A DNA stretch of 64,000 nt from NCBI GenBank assembly GCA_035325705.1, contig DAOKZI010000006.1:122534-186533 (forward strand), in the 5' to 3' direction. The position numbers and the translations under genes were made by a program. The notes beneath the pieces were generated by a model, which was not told the DNA's origin, made no database searches, and saw only the letters and a program-made list of their open reading frames with translations. The number at the start of each line of letters is the position of its first letter. Within the stretch, counting starts at the first letter, position 1. The DNA comes from Ga0077536 sp035325705. Its GTDB lineage: Bacteria > Pseudomonadota > Gammaproteobacteria > Ga0077536. Of this stretch, positions 33,471 through 41,646 are shown one piece after another.

Positions 33471-33506
33471 GCCACAGAGAACACCGAGAACACCGAGAAA
33501 AGAGAG
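33471..33506. repeat. CACAGAGAAC-family repeat
   Basis: GCCACAGAGAACACCGAGAA followed by CACCGAGAAAAGAGAG. Reverse-strand relatives (CTCTGTGTTCTCGGTGG) lie near 33885-33910 and 34215-34240 inside the tandem duplication. Confidence 0.7.
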
Positions 33507-33610
33507 ATTGGGCGGGTGCCTCCGCGTTGCTCGTGCCTCCATCCGCGGCAGGCGAAGAGCAAGCGCTCGACCGATCCTTGATCCCTCTGTGTCCGCGGTG
33601 GCAACAGAGG

Positions 33611-34270
33611 CCGTAGGTTGGGCTGACGAAGGAAGCCCAACATTGGGCGCCGAACGTTGGGCTTCCTTCGTCAGCCCAACCTACGATTTTGCTGTAGCCC
33701 GGATGAGCACAGCGAATCCGGGGTTCGGCGGGTCATTGTGCGCAAGCGCAAGGCGCGACATCCGATCCCGGATTCGCTGCGCTCATCCGGGCTACAAGAA
33801 CTGTGTGCTCCGTGGCGGCGCGCGGCGCCAATTCAGCAGCTTCTCGATCTGACATGGCATCGAGATGGGCACGGCCCGCTCTCTCCCCCTCTGTGTTCTC
33901 GGTGGCAACGGCCGGCTTGCCAGGCGGCACTGAAGGCAGGCCGTAGGTTGGGCTGACGAAGGAAGCCCAACATTGAGCGCCGAACGTTGGGCTTCCTTCG
34001 TCAGCCCAACCTACTACTTTGCTGTAGCCCGGATGAGCGCAGCGAATCCGGGGTTCGGCGGGTCATTGTGCGCAAGCGCAAGGCGCGACATCCGATCCCG
34101 GATTCGCTGCGCTCATCCGGGCTACAAGAACTGTGTGCTCCGTGGCGGCGCGCGGCGCCAATTCAGCAGCTTCTCGATCTGACATGGCATCGAGACAGGC
34201 ACGGCCCGCTCTCTCCCCCTCTGTGTTCTCGGTGGCAACAGCCGGCTTGCCGGGAGGCACTGAAGGCAGG
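33611..34270. repeat. 330-bp tandem duplication with large palindromes
   Basis: Two head-to-tail units (33611-33940 and 33941-34270) differ at only about ten positions by eye. Each starts with a perfect 29-bp inverted repeat (GTAGGTTGGGCTGACG...) with a 14-nt loop (33613-33684 and 33943-34014), followed by an inverted pair of GTAGCCCGG arms (about 33694-33795 and 34024-34125) and a CACAGAGAAC-type copy. It lies between tesB and the kinase gene; the whole 895-nt gap 33443-34337 has no convincing gene. Confidence 0.92.
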
Positions 34271-34337
34271 TTCATGGCACCGCGCCGGCATAAAGTTCGG
34301 CGTCTCGACGTCCGATATCCGGAGTCGGGAAACCGTC

Positions 34338-36140
34338 ATGTCAGATATCAGGAAGCCACGCATCGGGCGCTTCGAGCTCCGGGCCGAACTCGGCCGCGGT
34401 TTTCACGGGCGCGTGTATCTGGCCTGGGACACGCAGCTCGAGCGCAAGGTCGCGCTGAAGCTGCTGTTGACGGCGAGCGGCGATCAGGCGAGCCGCGAGC
34501 AGTTCATGACCGAGGCGCGGGCCGTGGCCCGGCTCGCGCACCCGAACGTAATCCCGCTGTACGACGCGGGCATCCACGGCAAGCTGCCTTATCTCGTCTT
34601 CGAATTCGTCGAAGGGGAGCCGTTGAAGGCGATGATTCGGCGCCGGGGCGCGCTGCCCTGGGCGCAGGCGGCGGAGAAATTCCGGCAAATCCTCGACGGC
34701 GTCGCGGCCGCGCACGCCGAGCGCGTCGCGCATCTCGATCTGTCGCCGAACAACCTGCTCGTCGATGCCCACGGCCGCGTACGCGTGATGGACTTCGGGC
34801 TCGCACGTCTCGTCGGCCGGCCGGTCGCCGAAGATCTGGACGAAATCCACGGCACGCCGCGCTACATGAGCCCCGAGCACTTCCGCGGCGGCCCGCTCGA
34901 TCTGCAGACCGACGTCTTCGCGCTGGGCCTGGTGTTCTACGAGCTGCTGGTCGGCCGGCCGGCCGTGCCCGCCGAGGGCCTCAGCGGCGTGCGCAACGCG
35001 ATCACCGCCGGCGACTTCGACTGGGCGCCGCTCGGTGAGCTCGGCGTGCCGGCCGAGATCGTCGCGATCGTGCGCGACGCGCTCGCGCTCGAGAAAACCA
35101 GCCGCTTCCGCGACGCCGCCGAGGTGGCGCGCGCCCTCGACGAGGCTCTGCGCCTGCGCGCACAACCCGCCGGACACGATCTCGCCGTGCAGTTCCTGCT
35201 GCGGCGGCTGCAGCGCCGGCCCGAATTCCCCGCCTTCTCGAACAGCATCCTCGAAATCAACCGCCTGACGGCCGAGGACAGCAGGGCCGGGATCGGCGAG
35301 CTCGCCGCGGTCGTACAGCGCGACTTCAGTCTCACCAACCGGCTGATGAAGATCGCGAACTCCGCCTTCTTCGATCGCGCCGGTGACGGCGTCACGACGG
35401 TGTCGCAGGCGATAAGCCTGGTCGGCACGCGGCTGGTGCGCATGCTGTGCAACGGCCTGCTGGTTTTCGATCACATGCAGCGCGGACGCCCGGCGCTGGA
35501 GGATGCGCTCGTCTGCTCTTTCGTCGCCGGCCTGATGGCGCGGCACTTCGGGCAGCGCGTGCGCCGCGAGCTCGCCGAGGAGGCCTTCATCGGCGCGTTG
35601 TTCAATCGCCTCGGCTGCAATCTCGTGCTCTATTACCTGGAAGACGAGTATCAGGAGATCCAGCGTCTCGTCGCCGCGGGTCTGCCTGCGCCGCAGGCCG
35701 AGCAGCGCGTGCTCGCGACGAGCTTCGCGGCGGTCGGCGCGGCGGTCGCCGTGACCTGGAAGTTTCCGCCGCCGCTGATCGCGAGCATGGCGCCGCTGCA
35801 CGGCGGCGCGAGCGCGCCGCCGGCATCGGCGGCGGAGGCGCTGCACGCGTATGCGCATCTCGCCAACGAGCTGTGCGAAGTGGCGAACCTCGAGGCCGCC
35901 GATCCGGCGGCCGCGCTGGCCGCGCTGGCCCGGCGCTTCCGCGGCGTGTTCAAGGGCGCGCCGAGCGGGCTCGGCGAGCTGCTCGCCGCGTCGCTGGAGA
36001 AGTTCGCGGCGCTCGCGCCGACGCTCGGCATCGACGTCGCGCGCAACGGCTTCTGCCAGCGAGCGGCGGCGTTCTGCCGCTGCGCGGCCGAGCAGGCCGC
36101 CGCGGCGAAAGCTGCGGAAGCCGCGGCCGCCGAGGCTTGA
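34338..36140 (+). CDS. Ser/Thr protein kinase-HDOD domain fusion
   Basis: 600-aa cytosolic signalling protein. Kinase domain, residues about 10-270: Gly loop GRGFHGRVY (19-27), Lys41 (VALK), Glu59, catalytic loop HLDLSPNN (Asp134, Asn139) and DFG at 152-154. The loop has Leu instead of Arg before Asp134 (non-RD) and Ser in the usual HRDLK Lys position, as in some bacterial kinases. HDOD domain, residues about 280-490, of the kind linked to c-di-GMP and other nucleotide signalling. The C-terminus is Ala-rich. The ATG at 34338 is chosen for the family-like N-terminus; no strong Shine-Dalgarno. It converges with the cupin gene with a 7-nt gap. Confidence 0.88.
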   Translation: MSDIRKPRIGRFELRAELGRGFHGRVYLAWDTQLERKVALKLLLTASGDQASREQFMTEARAVARLAHPNVIPLYDAGIHGKLPYLVFEFVEGEPLKAMIRRRGALPWAQAAEKFRQILDGVAAAHAERVAHLDLSPNNLLVDAHGRVRVMDFGLARLVGRPVAEDLDEIHGTPRYMSPEHFRGGPLDLQTDVFALGLVFYELLVGRPAVPAEGLSGVRNAITAGDFDWAPLGELGVPAEIVAIVRDALALEKTSRFRDAAEVARALDEALRLRAQPAGHDLAVQFLLRRLQRRPEFPAFSNSILEINRLTAEDSRAGIGELAAVVQRDFSLTNRLMKIANSAFFDRAGDGVTTVSQAISLVGTRLVRMLCNGLLVFDHMQRGRPALEDALVCSFVAGLMARHFGQRVRRELAEEAFIGALFNRLGCNLVLYYLEDEYQEIQRLVAAGLPAPQAEQRVLATSFAAVGAAVAVTWKFPPPLIASMAPLHGGASAPPASAAEALHAYAHLANELCEVANLEAADPAAALAALARRFRGVFKGAPSGLGELLAASLEKFAALAPTLGIDVARNGFCQRAAAFCRCAAEQAAAAKAAEAAAAEA

Positions 36141-36147
36141 GCGCGCG

Positions 36148-36660
36148 TCAGACCGAGCGGCCTCGCTCGACGGCGGCCTTCTTGATCGTGCCGATCCGGC
36201 GCCGCGGCGCGCGCTGCTCCACGCCCGCGAGCTGCGCGCTCCACAGCTCCTGCGCCTGCGCCCAACCGACGACGGCGCGCGGAGTGCCGTCCGGATGGAT
36301 GAACTGCAGCGGGCCGAGGAAGGTCATGTAGAACTCGCTCGCGACCGGAAAATACGTCTTGTCGTGGCGCGCATTGCAGGCTTCGTAGCCGTAGCCCGGC
36401 GCCAGCGCCGTCGCGCCGCCCCGTTCGTGGCCGCCGCGCACTTCCATCTTGCCCTTCGTCAACAGGTACTCGCCCGGGCCGAGGTGGACGTGGCTCGCGA
36501 AGGACGAGCCGCGCGGGCAGTCGAAGATCGCCGTCCACGCCCCCATTTCGGGCGAGACGTGCAGAAGCTTCCAGCGGATGCCGCCGTCGGAAAAGGCTTC
36601 CGGAAACGGCATCCACGGCGTGTCGTCGAGCGGCACATAGTCTGCGGTCGCTGGCATCAT
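36148..36660 (-). CDS. cupin dioxygenase-like protein (Dke1/dihydroxyacetophenone dioxygenase type)
   Basis: 170-aa single cupin. His57, His59 and His99 (SHVHLGPGE and ARHDKTY), with Glu64 in the first motif, could make the three-His iron site of acetylacetone dioxygenase (Dke1) and 2,4'-dihydroxyacetophenone dioxygenase. Such enzymes cleave a C-C bond with O2. The C-terminal 40 residues are basic and may be flexible. It is transcribed convergently to the kinase-HDOD gene and has no operon partner on its strand, so its substrate is open. Confidence 0.75.
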   Translation of the reverse strand: MMPATADYVPLDDTPWMPFPEAFSDGGIRWKLLHVSPEMGAWTAIFDCPRGSSFASHVHLGPGEYLLTKGKMEVRGGHERGGATALAPGYGYEACNARHDKTYFPVASEFYMTFLGPLQFIHPDGTPRAVVGWAQAQELWSAQLAGVEQRAPRRRIGTIKKAAVERGRSV

Positions 36661-36735
36661 CGGTGCACTCTCCCCTCTGTTTTGCTTGTCGTCATGCGCG
36701 CCGGCGTGATGCGCGGCGCAGTCTCCCCGCGAAGA

Positions 36736-37077
36736 TCAGCAGGCGCTTGCGTCGCGCCTGCAGGCGGCCTGGGCCGCGAGGAGAGCCTCGTAGCCGCCTT
36801 CATTGCTGACGTGCTGGTAGCCCAGGGATTCAAGCGCGAACTTGGCGGTCTGCGCGCGCACGCCGCGGCGACAGTAGAGCTTCAAGCGGGACGTCCGATC
36901 GGGAACGAGCGCGGCGATGCGCGTCGCGATCTCGCGATGGGGAACGTTGATCGCGCCCGCGAGGTGGCCGGTGGCGTATTCCTCGGGACTGCGGACGTCG
37001 ATCCACAGGGCATCGTCCGCGGCGCTCGCGGCGAAGGCGACGAGACATATGAGCCAGGCGATCGGAAAAGCGCGCAT
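36736..37077 (-). CDS. periplasmic rhodanese (PspE-like)
   Basis: 113-aa protein with signal peptide (MRAFPIAWLICLVAFAASA) and a single rhodanese domain. WIDVRSPEEYATGHLAGAINVPH is the CH2A-type motif and the active-site loop is YCRRGVRAQTA with the catalytic Cys. PspE-type rhodaneses transfer sulfane sulfur in the periplasm. GGGGA lies upstream of the ATG at 37077; a longer frame would lack the signal peptide at its N-terminus. Divergent from the CbpA-type gene. Confidence 0.87.
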   Translation of the reverse strand: MRAFPIAWLICLVAFAASAADDALWIDVRSPEEYATGHLAGAINVPHREIATRIAALVPDRTSRLKLYCRRGVRAQTAKFALESLGYQHVSNEGGYEALLAAQAACRRDASAC

Positions 37078-37208
37078 CGCAATGTTCCCCTGTTCCCGGC
37101 GAGAATGTCGGCGGGCGGGCGCGGCTTGTGTTTCGACGGCCCGACCCCCACCTCGGTCGCCATGATACACAGCGAAGGTTTCAGTCCAGAAGCGATTCAC
37201 CAGCCGTC

Positions 37209-38156
37209 ATGAAATTCGTCGATTACTACAAAGTGCTCGGTGTCGCGCCCGAAGCCACGGCCGCGGACATCAAGAAGGCTTACCGGCGGCTGGCGCGCAA
37301 ATACCATCCGGACGTCAGCAAGGAAGCGAACGCCGAGGCGCGCTTCAAGGAAGTCGGCGAAGCCTACGAAGTGCTGAAGGATCCCGAGAAGCGCGCGGAG
37401 TACGACCAGCTCCGCCGCTTCGGCGGCAGCGACGGCGGCGAGTTCCGTCCACCGCCCGGCTGGCAGCGCCGCCAGGGCACTTCGAGCAGCGTGGATTTCG
37501 GCGATCTCGGCGGCGACTTCGGCGGCGGTCAGGGCTTCAGCGAGTTCTTCGAAGCCATCTTCGGCCGCGGCGCCGCGGGCGGCCGGCGCGGCCCGGGACC
37601 GGGCCCGTTCCAGTCGCGCGCCCCCCAGCGCGGCGAGGACGTGCAGGCGCGCCTGCCGCTGACGCTGGAGGAATACGTGCGCGGGGGCACGCGTACCGTG
37701 ACGCTGCCGGCGCCCGAAGGACAGCGCACGCTGAAGGTCAATATCCCGCGCGGCGTCGGCGACGGCGGCAAGGTCAGGCTCAAAGGGCAGGGCAATCCCG
37801 GCCCGGGCGGCCCCGGCGATCTCTATCTCGTCGTCGAGCTGCAGCCGCATCCGCGCTACACGGTCGACGGCCGCAACCTGCGCATGACGCTGCCCGTCGC
37901 GCCGTGGGAAGCGATGCTCGGCGCCCGCGTCGAAGTGCCGACCCTGGACGGCGCGGTCACGCTGACGGTGCCGGCGAACGCGCGCGGCGGCCAGCAGCTC
38001 AGGTTGCGCGGCCGCGGCCTGCCGGGCGATCCGCCGGGCGATCTCTACGTCGAGCTCGCGATCGCCGTGCCGCGGGCCGAGGACGCGCGCCAGCGCGCCG
38101 CGGTCGAGGCCCTGCGCGACGCATTTCCGGGGTTCGATCCCCGCGCCGGACGCTAA
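37209..38156 (+). CDS. cbpA: DnaJ-class curved DNA-binding protein (CbpA-type)
   Basis: 315-aa type II Hsp40. J domain at residues 4-70 (YYKVLGVAPEATAADIKKAYRRL, here read in part, HPD at 35-37), a Gly/Phe-rich region at 80-140 without a zinc-finger, and a C-terminal DnaJ_C substrate-binding region with GVGDGGKVRLKGQG and GGQQLRLRGRGLPG. The missing CxxCxGxG repeats distinguish it from DnaJ. It stimulates DnaK and in CbpA relatives binds curved DNA in stationary phase. No cbpM follows. The ATG at 37209 gives the usual MKFVDYYK start. Confidence 0.92.
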   Translation: MKFVDYYKVLGVAPEATAADIKKAYRRLARKYHPDVSKEANAEARFKEVGEAYEVLKDPEKRAEYDQLRRFGGSDGGEFRPPPGWQRRQGTSSSVDFGDLGGDFGGGQGFSEFFEAIFGRGAAGGRRGPGPGPFQSRAPQRGEDVQARLPLTLEEYVRGGTRTVTLPAPEGQRTLKVNIPRGVGDGGKVRLKGQGNPGPGGPGDLYLVVELQPHPRYTVDGRNLRMTLPVAPWEAMLGARVEVPTLDGAVTLTVPANARGGQQLRLRGRGLPGDPPGDLYVELAIAVPRAEDARQRAAVEALRDAFPGFDPRAGR

Positions 38157-38268
38157 ACGCTCGCCGCCCACGCGCCGCGTGCAGCGGCGCTCGTCGGTGT
38201 GATTTTGGCGCTGGCGGCCGCGGCCGAATCCCGGCAGGCTTTGCGTCATCGTTCCGTCTGCCGCGCGC

Positions 38269-39345
38269 ATGCAGGACCTCGTGTTCAAACCGCCCCGACC
38301 TCCGGCCGCCTTGCACGATCGCTTCCTGCGCGTGCTGCGGGCCATGCTCTGGTTCGGCGTCGCGGCCTATGCCTCCTATCTGTTCCTGTTCCTCGCCGCC
38401 GGCGTGCCGTGGATGCCCGTCGTCAACGGCGCGATGGTGCTCGTCTGCAGCGCGTCGCTGTGGCTGATCGCGCGCGGCCGCATCAATCTGACGCTGGCCT
38501 TCGGCTCGCTGGCGGTGCTGGTGCACGCGAGCTGCGCGACGCTCTTGCTCGGCTGGGATGCCGAGTTCCATCTCTACGCCTATCTCATCGTCTGCATCCT
38601 GCTGCTGTCGCCGACGCTGTCGGGCGGCGCCAAGCTTTGCAGCTTCCTCGCCGTGACCGCTCTCTATCTCGCCGCGTGGTGGACGCTGTCGGGCATCGAC
38701 AAGGCGAGCGCGGTGGGCCTGTTCGCGATGTCGAACGTGATCGTCTTCGCGATGCTGCTCGCGATATTGAGCGCGATTTTCTCGTCCGCGATCGCGCAGA
38801 CGGCGGATGAGTTCGCCGCGCGCAATGCGGAGCTCTCGCACCAGGCCGCGACCGATCCGCTGACCGGCCTCTACAACCGGCGCTACCTGCTCGACGTGCT
38901 GGAGCAGGAAAGCCTGCGCTATCGGCGCAATGGCCGTCCGTTCGCCGTGATCGTCGGCGACATCGATCACTTCAAGATCATCAACGACCGCCACGGCCAC
39001 CACTGCGGCGACGCCGTGCTGGTCGCCGTCGCGGCGGCTCTGCGCGAGTCGGTGCGCGCGCCGGATCTCGTCGCGCGCTGGGGCGGCGAGGAGTTCCTCG
39101 TGTTCCTGCCCGAGACCTCGCTCGAAGAAGCGATCAGCGTCGCGCAGCGCATCCAGGCGCAGCTCGCCGCGACGCGCGTTCCCTATGCGACGCAGCGGCT
39201 CAAGGTACGCATGACGCTCGGCGTCGCCCCGATGCGCGAGGACGGCTCCGTCGAGGCCCTGCTGCGCCAGGCCGACGAAGCGCTCTATCGCGGCAAGCAC
39301 GCCGGTCGCAATCGCATCGAAGTCGTGACGGCCGCCGCGGCCTGA
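38269..39345 (+). CDS. membrane-anchored diguanylate cyclase (GGDEF)
   Basis: 358-aa protein with about six N-terminal membrane helices (residues 20-170), a short linker, and a GGDEF domain from about 190. The active site is GGEEF, preceded by TDPLTGLYNRRY and DIDHFKIINDRHGH. An RxxD product-inhibition site (RAPD) lies five residues before GGEEF, so c-di-GMP should inhibit it. It makes c-di-GMP at the inner membrane in response to an unknown signal sensed by the MASE-like region. It ends 9 nt before the phosphodiesterase gene. Confidence 0.93.
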   Translation: MQDLVFKPPRPPAALHDRFLRVLRAMLWFGVAAYASYLFLFLAAGVPWMPVVNGAMVLVCSASLWLIARGRINLTLAFGSLAVLVHASCATLLLGWDAEFHLYAYLIVCILLLSPTLSGGAKLCSFLAVTALYLAAWWTLSGIDKASAVGLFAMSNVIVFAMLLAILSAIFSSAIAQTADEFAARNAELSHQAATDPLTGLYNRRYLLDVLEQESLRYRRNGRPFAVIVGDIDHFKIINDRHGHHCGDAVLVAVAAALRESVRAPDLVARWGGEEFLVFLPETSLEEAISVAQRIQAQLAATRVPYATQRLKVRMTLGVAPMREDGSVEALLRQADEALYRGKHAGRNRIEVVTAAAA

Positions 39346-39354
39346 GGGCGCGAC

Positions 39355-39873
39355 ATGGCGACGAAGCGGCGGCGCGCACCTCGAGATCGCCTCATGCCCG
39401 ACTCGCGCACGCGCATCGGCCTCATCGCGGACACCCATGGGCTCCTGCGCCCCGCCGCGCTGGCGGCGCTCGCCGGCTGCGCGCGCATCGTGCACGCCGG
39501 CGACGTCGGTGCGCCGGAAGTGCTCGCGCGCCTCACCGCCGTCGCGCCGGTCACGGCGGTACGCGGCAACAACGATCGCGGCGCGTGGGCCGCGGCGCTG
39601 CCGCGCGAGGAGGTCGTCGACGTCGGCGGCACGCTGCTCTACGTGCTGCACGATCTGGCCGAGCTCGATCTCGACCCGCGCGCCGCGGGCTTCGCCGTGG
39701 TGATCAGCGGGCATTCGCATCGGCCTCATCACGAAGTGCGGGACGGCGTGCACTACGTGAATCCCGGCAGCGCGGGGCCGCGCCGCTTCCGGCTGCCGAT
39801 CTCGCTCGCCGAGCTCGCGTTCGACGGCGCGGGATTCGAGCTGCGCTTCGTGACGCTCGCCCATGAGGCCTGA
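39355..39873 (+). CDS. YfcE/MJ0936-family metallophosphoesterase
   Basis: 172-aa calcineurin-like phosphoesterase. Metal motifs: GLIADTHG, HAGDVG, RGNNDRG, the HD at VLHDL and the GHSHRPHH motif. Members hydrolyse small phosphodiesters in vitro; the physiological substrate is unclear. GAGGG precedes the ATG at 39355; an internal ATG at 39394 (MPDSRTRIGLIADTHG) would give a more typical length of 159 aa. It overlaps the next gene by 11 nt. Confidence 0.88.
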   Translation: MATKRRRAPRDRLMPDSRTRIGLIADTHGLLRPAALAALAGCARIVHAGDVGAPEVLARLTAVAPVTAVRGNNDRGAWAAALPREEVVDVGGTLLYVLHDLAELDLDPRAAGFAVVISGHSHRPHHEVRDGVHYVNPGSAGPRRFRLPISLAELAFDGAGFELRFVTLAHEA

Positions 39874-40138
39874 GCCCGGCGCTCGCTTCGCGGACGAGGA
39901 ACGCGCCGTGCTGCTCGCGGTGAAGGGCGTCGGCCCGACGGTGCTCGCCCGCTTCGAGCAGAGGGGCATCGCCTCGCTCGCGGCGCTCGCCGAGTCCGAG
40001 GTCGACGCGCTGCTGCGATCGATCTCGGCCCAGCTCGGCAGCAGTTGCTGGCGCAACAGTCCGCAGGCGCGGCGGGCGGTCGCAGCGGCCGTGACGGCTG
40101 CCCGGCAAGCGACGCGCGGGTCCCGCGGACCTGCCTGA
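39863..40138 (+). CDS. helix-hairpin-helix protein of Cdd1/pathogenicity-locus family
   Basis: 91-aa protein. The HhH-like segment VKGVGPTVLARFEQRGIASLAALAES and the ISAQLGSSCWRNSPQA motif match the small family annotated as pathogenicity locus Cdd1 or mitomycin-resistance-like. The Cys in SSCW is characteristic. Function is not established; DNA binding is suggested by the HhH. It starts inside the end of the phosphodiesterase gene and is therefore co-translated. Confidence 0.75.
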   Translation: MRPEPGARFADEERAVLLAVKGVGPTVLARFEQRGIASLAALAESEVDALLRSISAQLGSSCWRNSPQARRAVAAAVTAARQATRGSRGPA

Positions 40139-40272
40139 TCCTTCGAAATTTCCGTTGCCGGCGACGCTGACACTGCCATGCCGGCTGTGCACAATTCGCC
40201 TGCGTCGCGCACCGTGGCGCGGAGACGCTTCTTCAACCGGTCGGCCACGCCGACGCAGCACGCCGGGGCCCC

Positions 40273-41025
40273 ATGCTCGAACTCCTGACCCAACCCGAGG
40301 CCTGGATGGCCTTTCTCACCTTGACGGCGCTCGAGCTCGTGCTCGGCATCGACAACGTGATCTTCATTTCGATACTCGTCGACAAGCTGCCCGTGCATCA
40401 GCGCGAATTCGCGCGACGCATCGGCCTGTTCCTGGCGATGTTCATGCGCATCGGGCTGTTGCTGCTGCTGTCGTGGATCGTGGGCCTGACGGCGCCGCTG
40501 TTCACGGTGCTGGCGCAAGAGATCTCGGGCCGCGATCTGATCCTGCTGCTCGGCGGCCTCTTTCTGATCTGGAAGAGCACCAAGGAAGTCCACCAGCTCC
40601 TCGAAGGCGAGGAGGGCGAGGTGTCCCGCCGCGTCGCCGGGCACTTCGGCGCGGTGATCGTCCAGATCATCCTGATCGATCTCGTGTTCTCGCTGGACTC
40701 GATCATCACCGCGGTCGGCATGGTCGACGAGGTCGCGATCATGATCGCGGCGGTCGTGGTCTCGGTGGCGCTGATGATGGCCTTCGCCGGCAGCATCGGC
40801 CGCTTCGTGTCGGCGCATCCGACGATCAAGATGCTGGCGCTGTCCTTCCTGTTCATGATCGGCACCTTGCTGATCGCCGACGGCTTCGGCTTCCACGTGC
40901 CGAAAGGCTATGTCTACTTCGCGATGGCCTTTTCGGTGACGGTCGAAGTGCTCAACATCCGCATGCGCAAGCGCCGCAGCCCGGTCGATCTGCGCGAGGC
41001 GTATTCGGAGGAGAAACGCCGGTGA
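40273..41025 (+). CDS. TerC-family integral membrane protein
   Basis: 250-aa membrane protein with seven helices. ELVLGIDNVIFISILVDKLP near the N-terminus and DLVFSLDSIITAVGMVDEV in the middle are the paired acidic TerC motifs, each with a membrane-embedded Asp. TerC proteins are linked to metal (Mn) export or metalation of exported proteins. GGGGCCCC precedes the ATG. Its stop overlaps the start of the AhpD-like gene (GTGA). Confidence 0.93.
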   Translation: MLELLTQPEAWMAFLTLTALELVLGIDNVIFISILVDKLPVHQREFARRIGLFLAMFMRIGLLLLLSWIVGLTAPLFTVLAQEISGRDLILLLGGLFLIWKSTKEVHQLLEGEEGEVSRRVAGHFGAVIVQIILIDLVFSLDSIITAVGMVDEVAIMIAAVVVSVALMMAFAGSIGRFVSAHPTIKMLALSFLFMIGTLLIADGFGFHVPKGYVYFAMAFSVTVEVLNIRMRKRRSPVDLREAYSEEKRR

Positions 41026-41555
41026 AGCGCATTCCCTACGCGGCGGCCGAGTTTGCCGTGCCGGCCGAGCTGCTCGCCGCGATCGTCCGCCGCCGCGGCG
41101 GCGCGCTGCTGAATCTCGATCGCATGCTGCTGCACAGTCCGCCGCTCGCGCGCGGCTGGAACGAGTTCCTCGGCGCGCTGCGCGGCGAGCTCGCGGTGCC
41201 GGCGCCGTGGCGCGAGCTCGCGATGTGCCACGTCGCCGTGTTGAACGGCGCGGACTACGAGTACGCCCATCATGCGCCGCTGTTCCTCGCGGCCGGCGGC
41301 CGGCAGGCCGTGCTCGACGCGATCGCGCGCGGCACGGAAGCGCCGAGCGCGCCGGCGCTCGCGCCGGACGAACGGGCGCTGCTGCAGCTCACGCTGGAGA
41401 TGACGCGCGAGATCGCCGTGCGTGACGCGACCCGCGCGGCCGCGCGCGCGGCGCTCGCGAACGAGCGCGAGCTGGTCGAGTTCATCGCGGTGGTCGCGGC
41501 TTACAACATGGTGTCGCGCTTCCTGGTCGCGACCGGCGTCACGCTGGAAGATTGA
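41022..41555 (+). CDS. carboxymuconolactone decarboxylase/AhpD-like protein
   Basis: 177-aa all-helical protein. The region WRELAMCHVAVLNGADYEYAHH matches the CMD/AhpD fold, with one Cys replaced by Ala/Asp in the usual CxxC so a redox AhpD activity is unlikely; the EYAHH histidines remain. GGAGGAG precedes the GTG at 41022, which overlaps the terC stop. Such CMD-family proteins are often peroxidase-like or 4-carboxymuconolactone decarboxylase-like; the reaction is not predicted. Confidence 0.82.
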   Translation: MKRIPYAAAEFAVPAELLAAIVRRRGGALLNLDRMLLHSPPLARGWNEFLGALRGELAVPAPWRELAMCHVAVLNGADYEYAHHAPLFLAAGGRQAVLDAIARGTEAPSAPALAPDERALLQLTLEMTREIAVRDATRAAARAALANERELVEFIAVVAAYNMVSRFLVATGVTLED

Positions 41556-41607
41556 GACGAATCCGGGCCGTGTCGGACGATGTACCCGGCACCGCGTGTC
41601 TTTTTGC

Positions 41608-41620
41608 TTGTTGCAAACAA
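41608..41620 (+). promoter_or_regulatory. palindromic operator overlapping tetR -35
   Basis: TTGTTGCAAACAA is a 5+3+5 perfect palindrome covering the -35 hexamer of the tetR promoter. Likely binding site for the TetR protein encoded just downstream. Confidence 0.5.
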
Positions 41621-41640
41621 ATAAATGAGCCCCGCATAAT
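41611..41640 (+). promoter_or_regulatory. promoter of tetR-icmF operon (leaderless start)
   Basis: -35 TTGCAA (41611-41616), 18-nt spacer, -10 CATAAT (41635-41640). Only six nt separate the -10 from the ATG at 41647, so the mRNA would be leaderless. Confidence 0.6.
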
Positions 41641-41646
41641 GCGGGC

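Noticed and set aside
33657..34182. Small frames starting MGFLRQPNL in the repeats
   Set aside because: Identical peptides arise from every GGGCTTCCTTCGTCAGCCC arm in any locus; they reflect the palindrome, not a gene.
33611..34270. Possible CRISPR array
   Set aside because: The unit is 330 bp with only two copies and no short regular repeat-spacer structure; no cas genes are present.
38138..38156. GGGGTTCGATCCCC resembling a tRNA T-arm
   Set aside because: It lies in the last codons of the CbpA-type gene and no acceptor, D or anticodon arm surrounds it.
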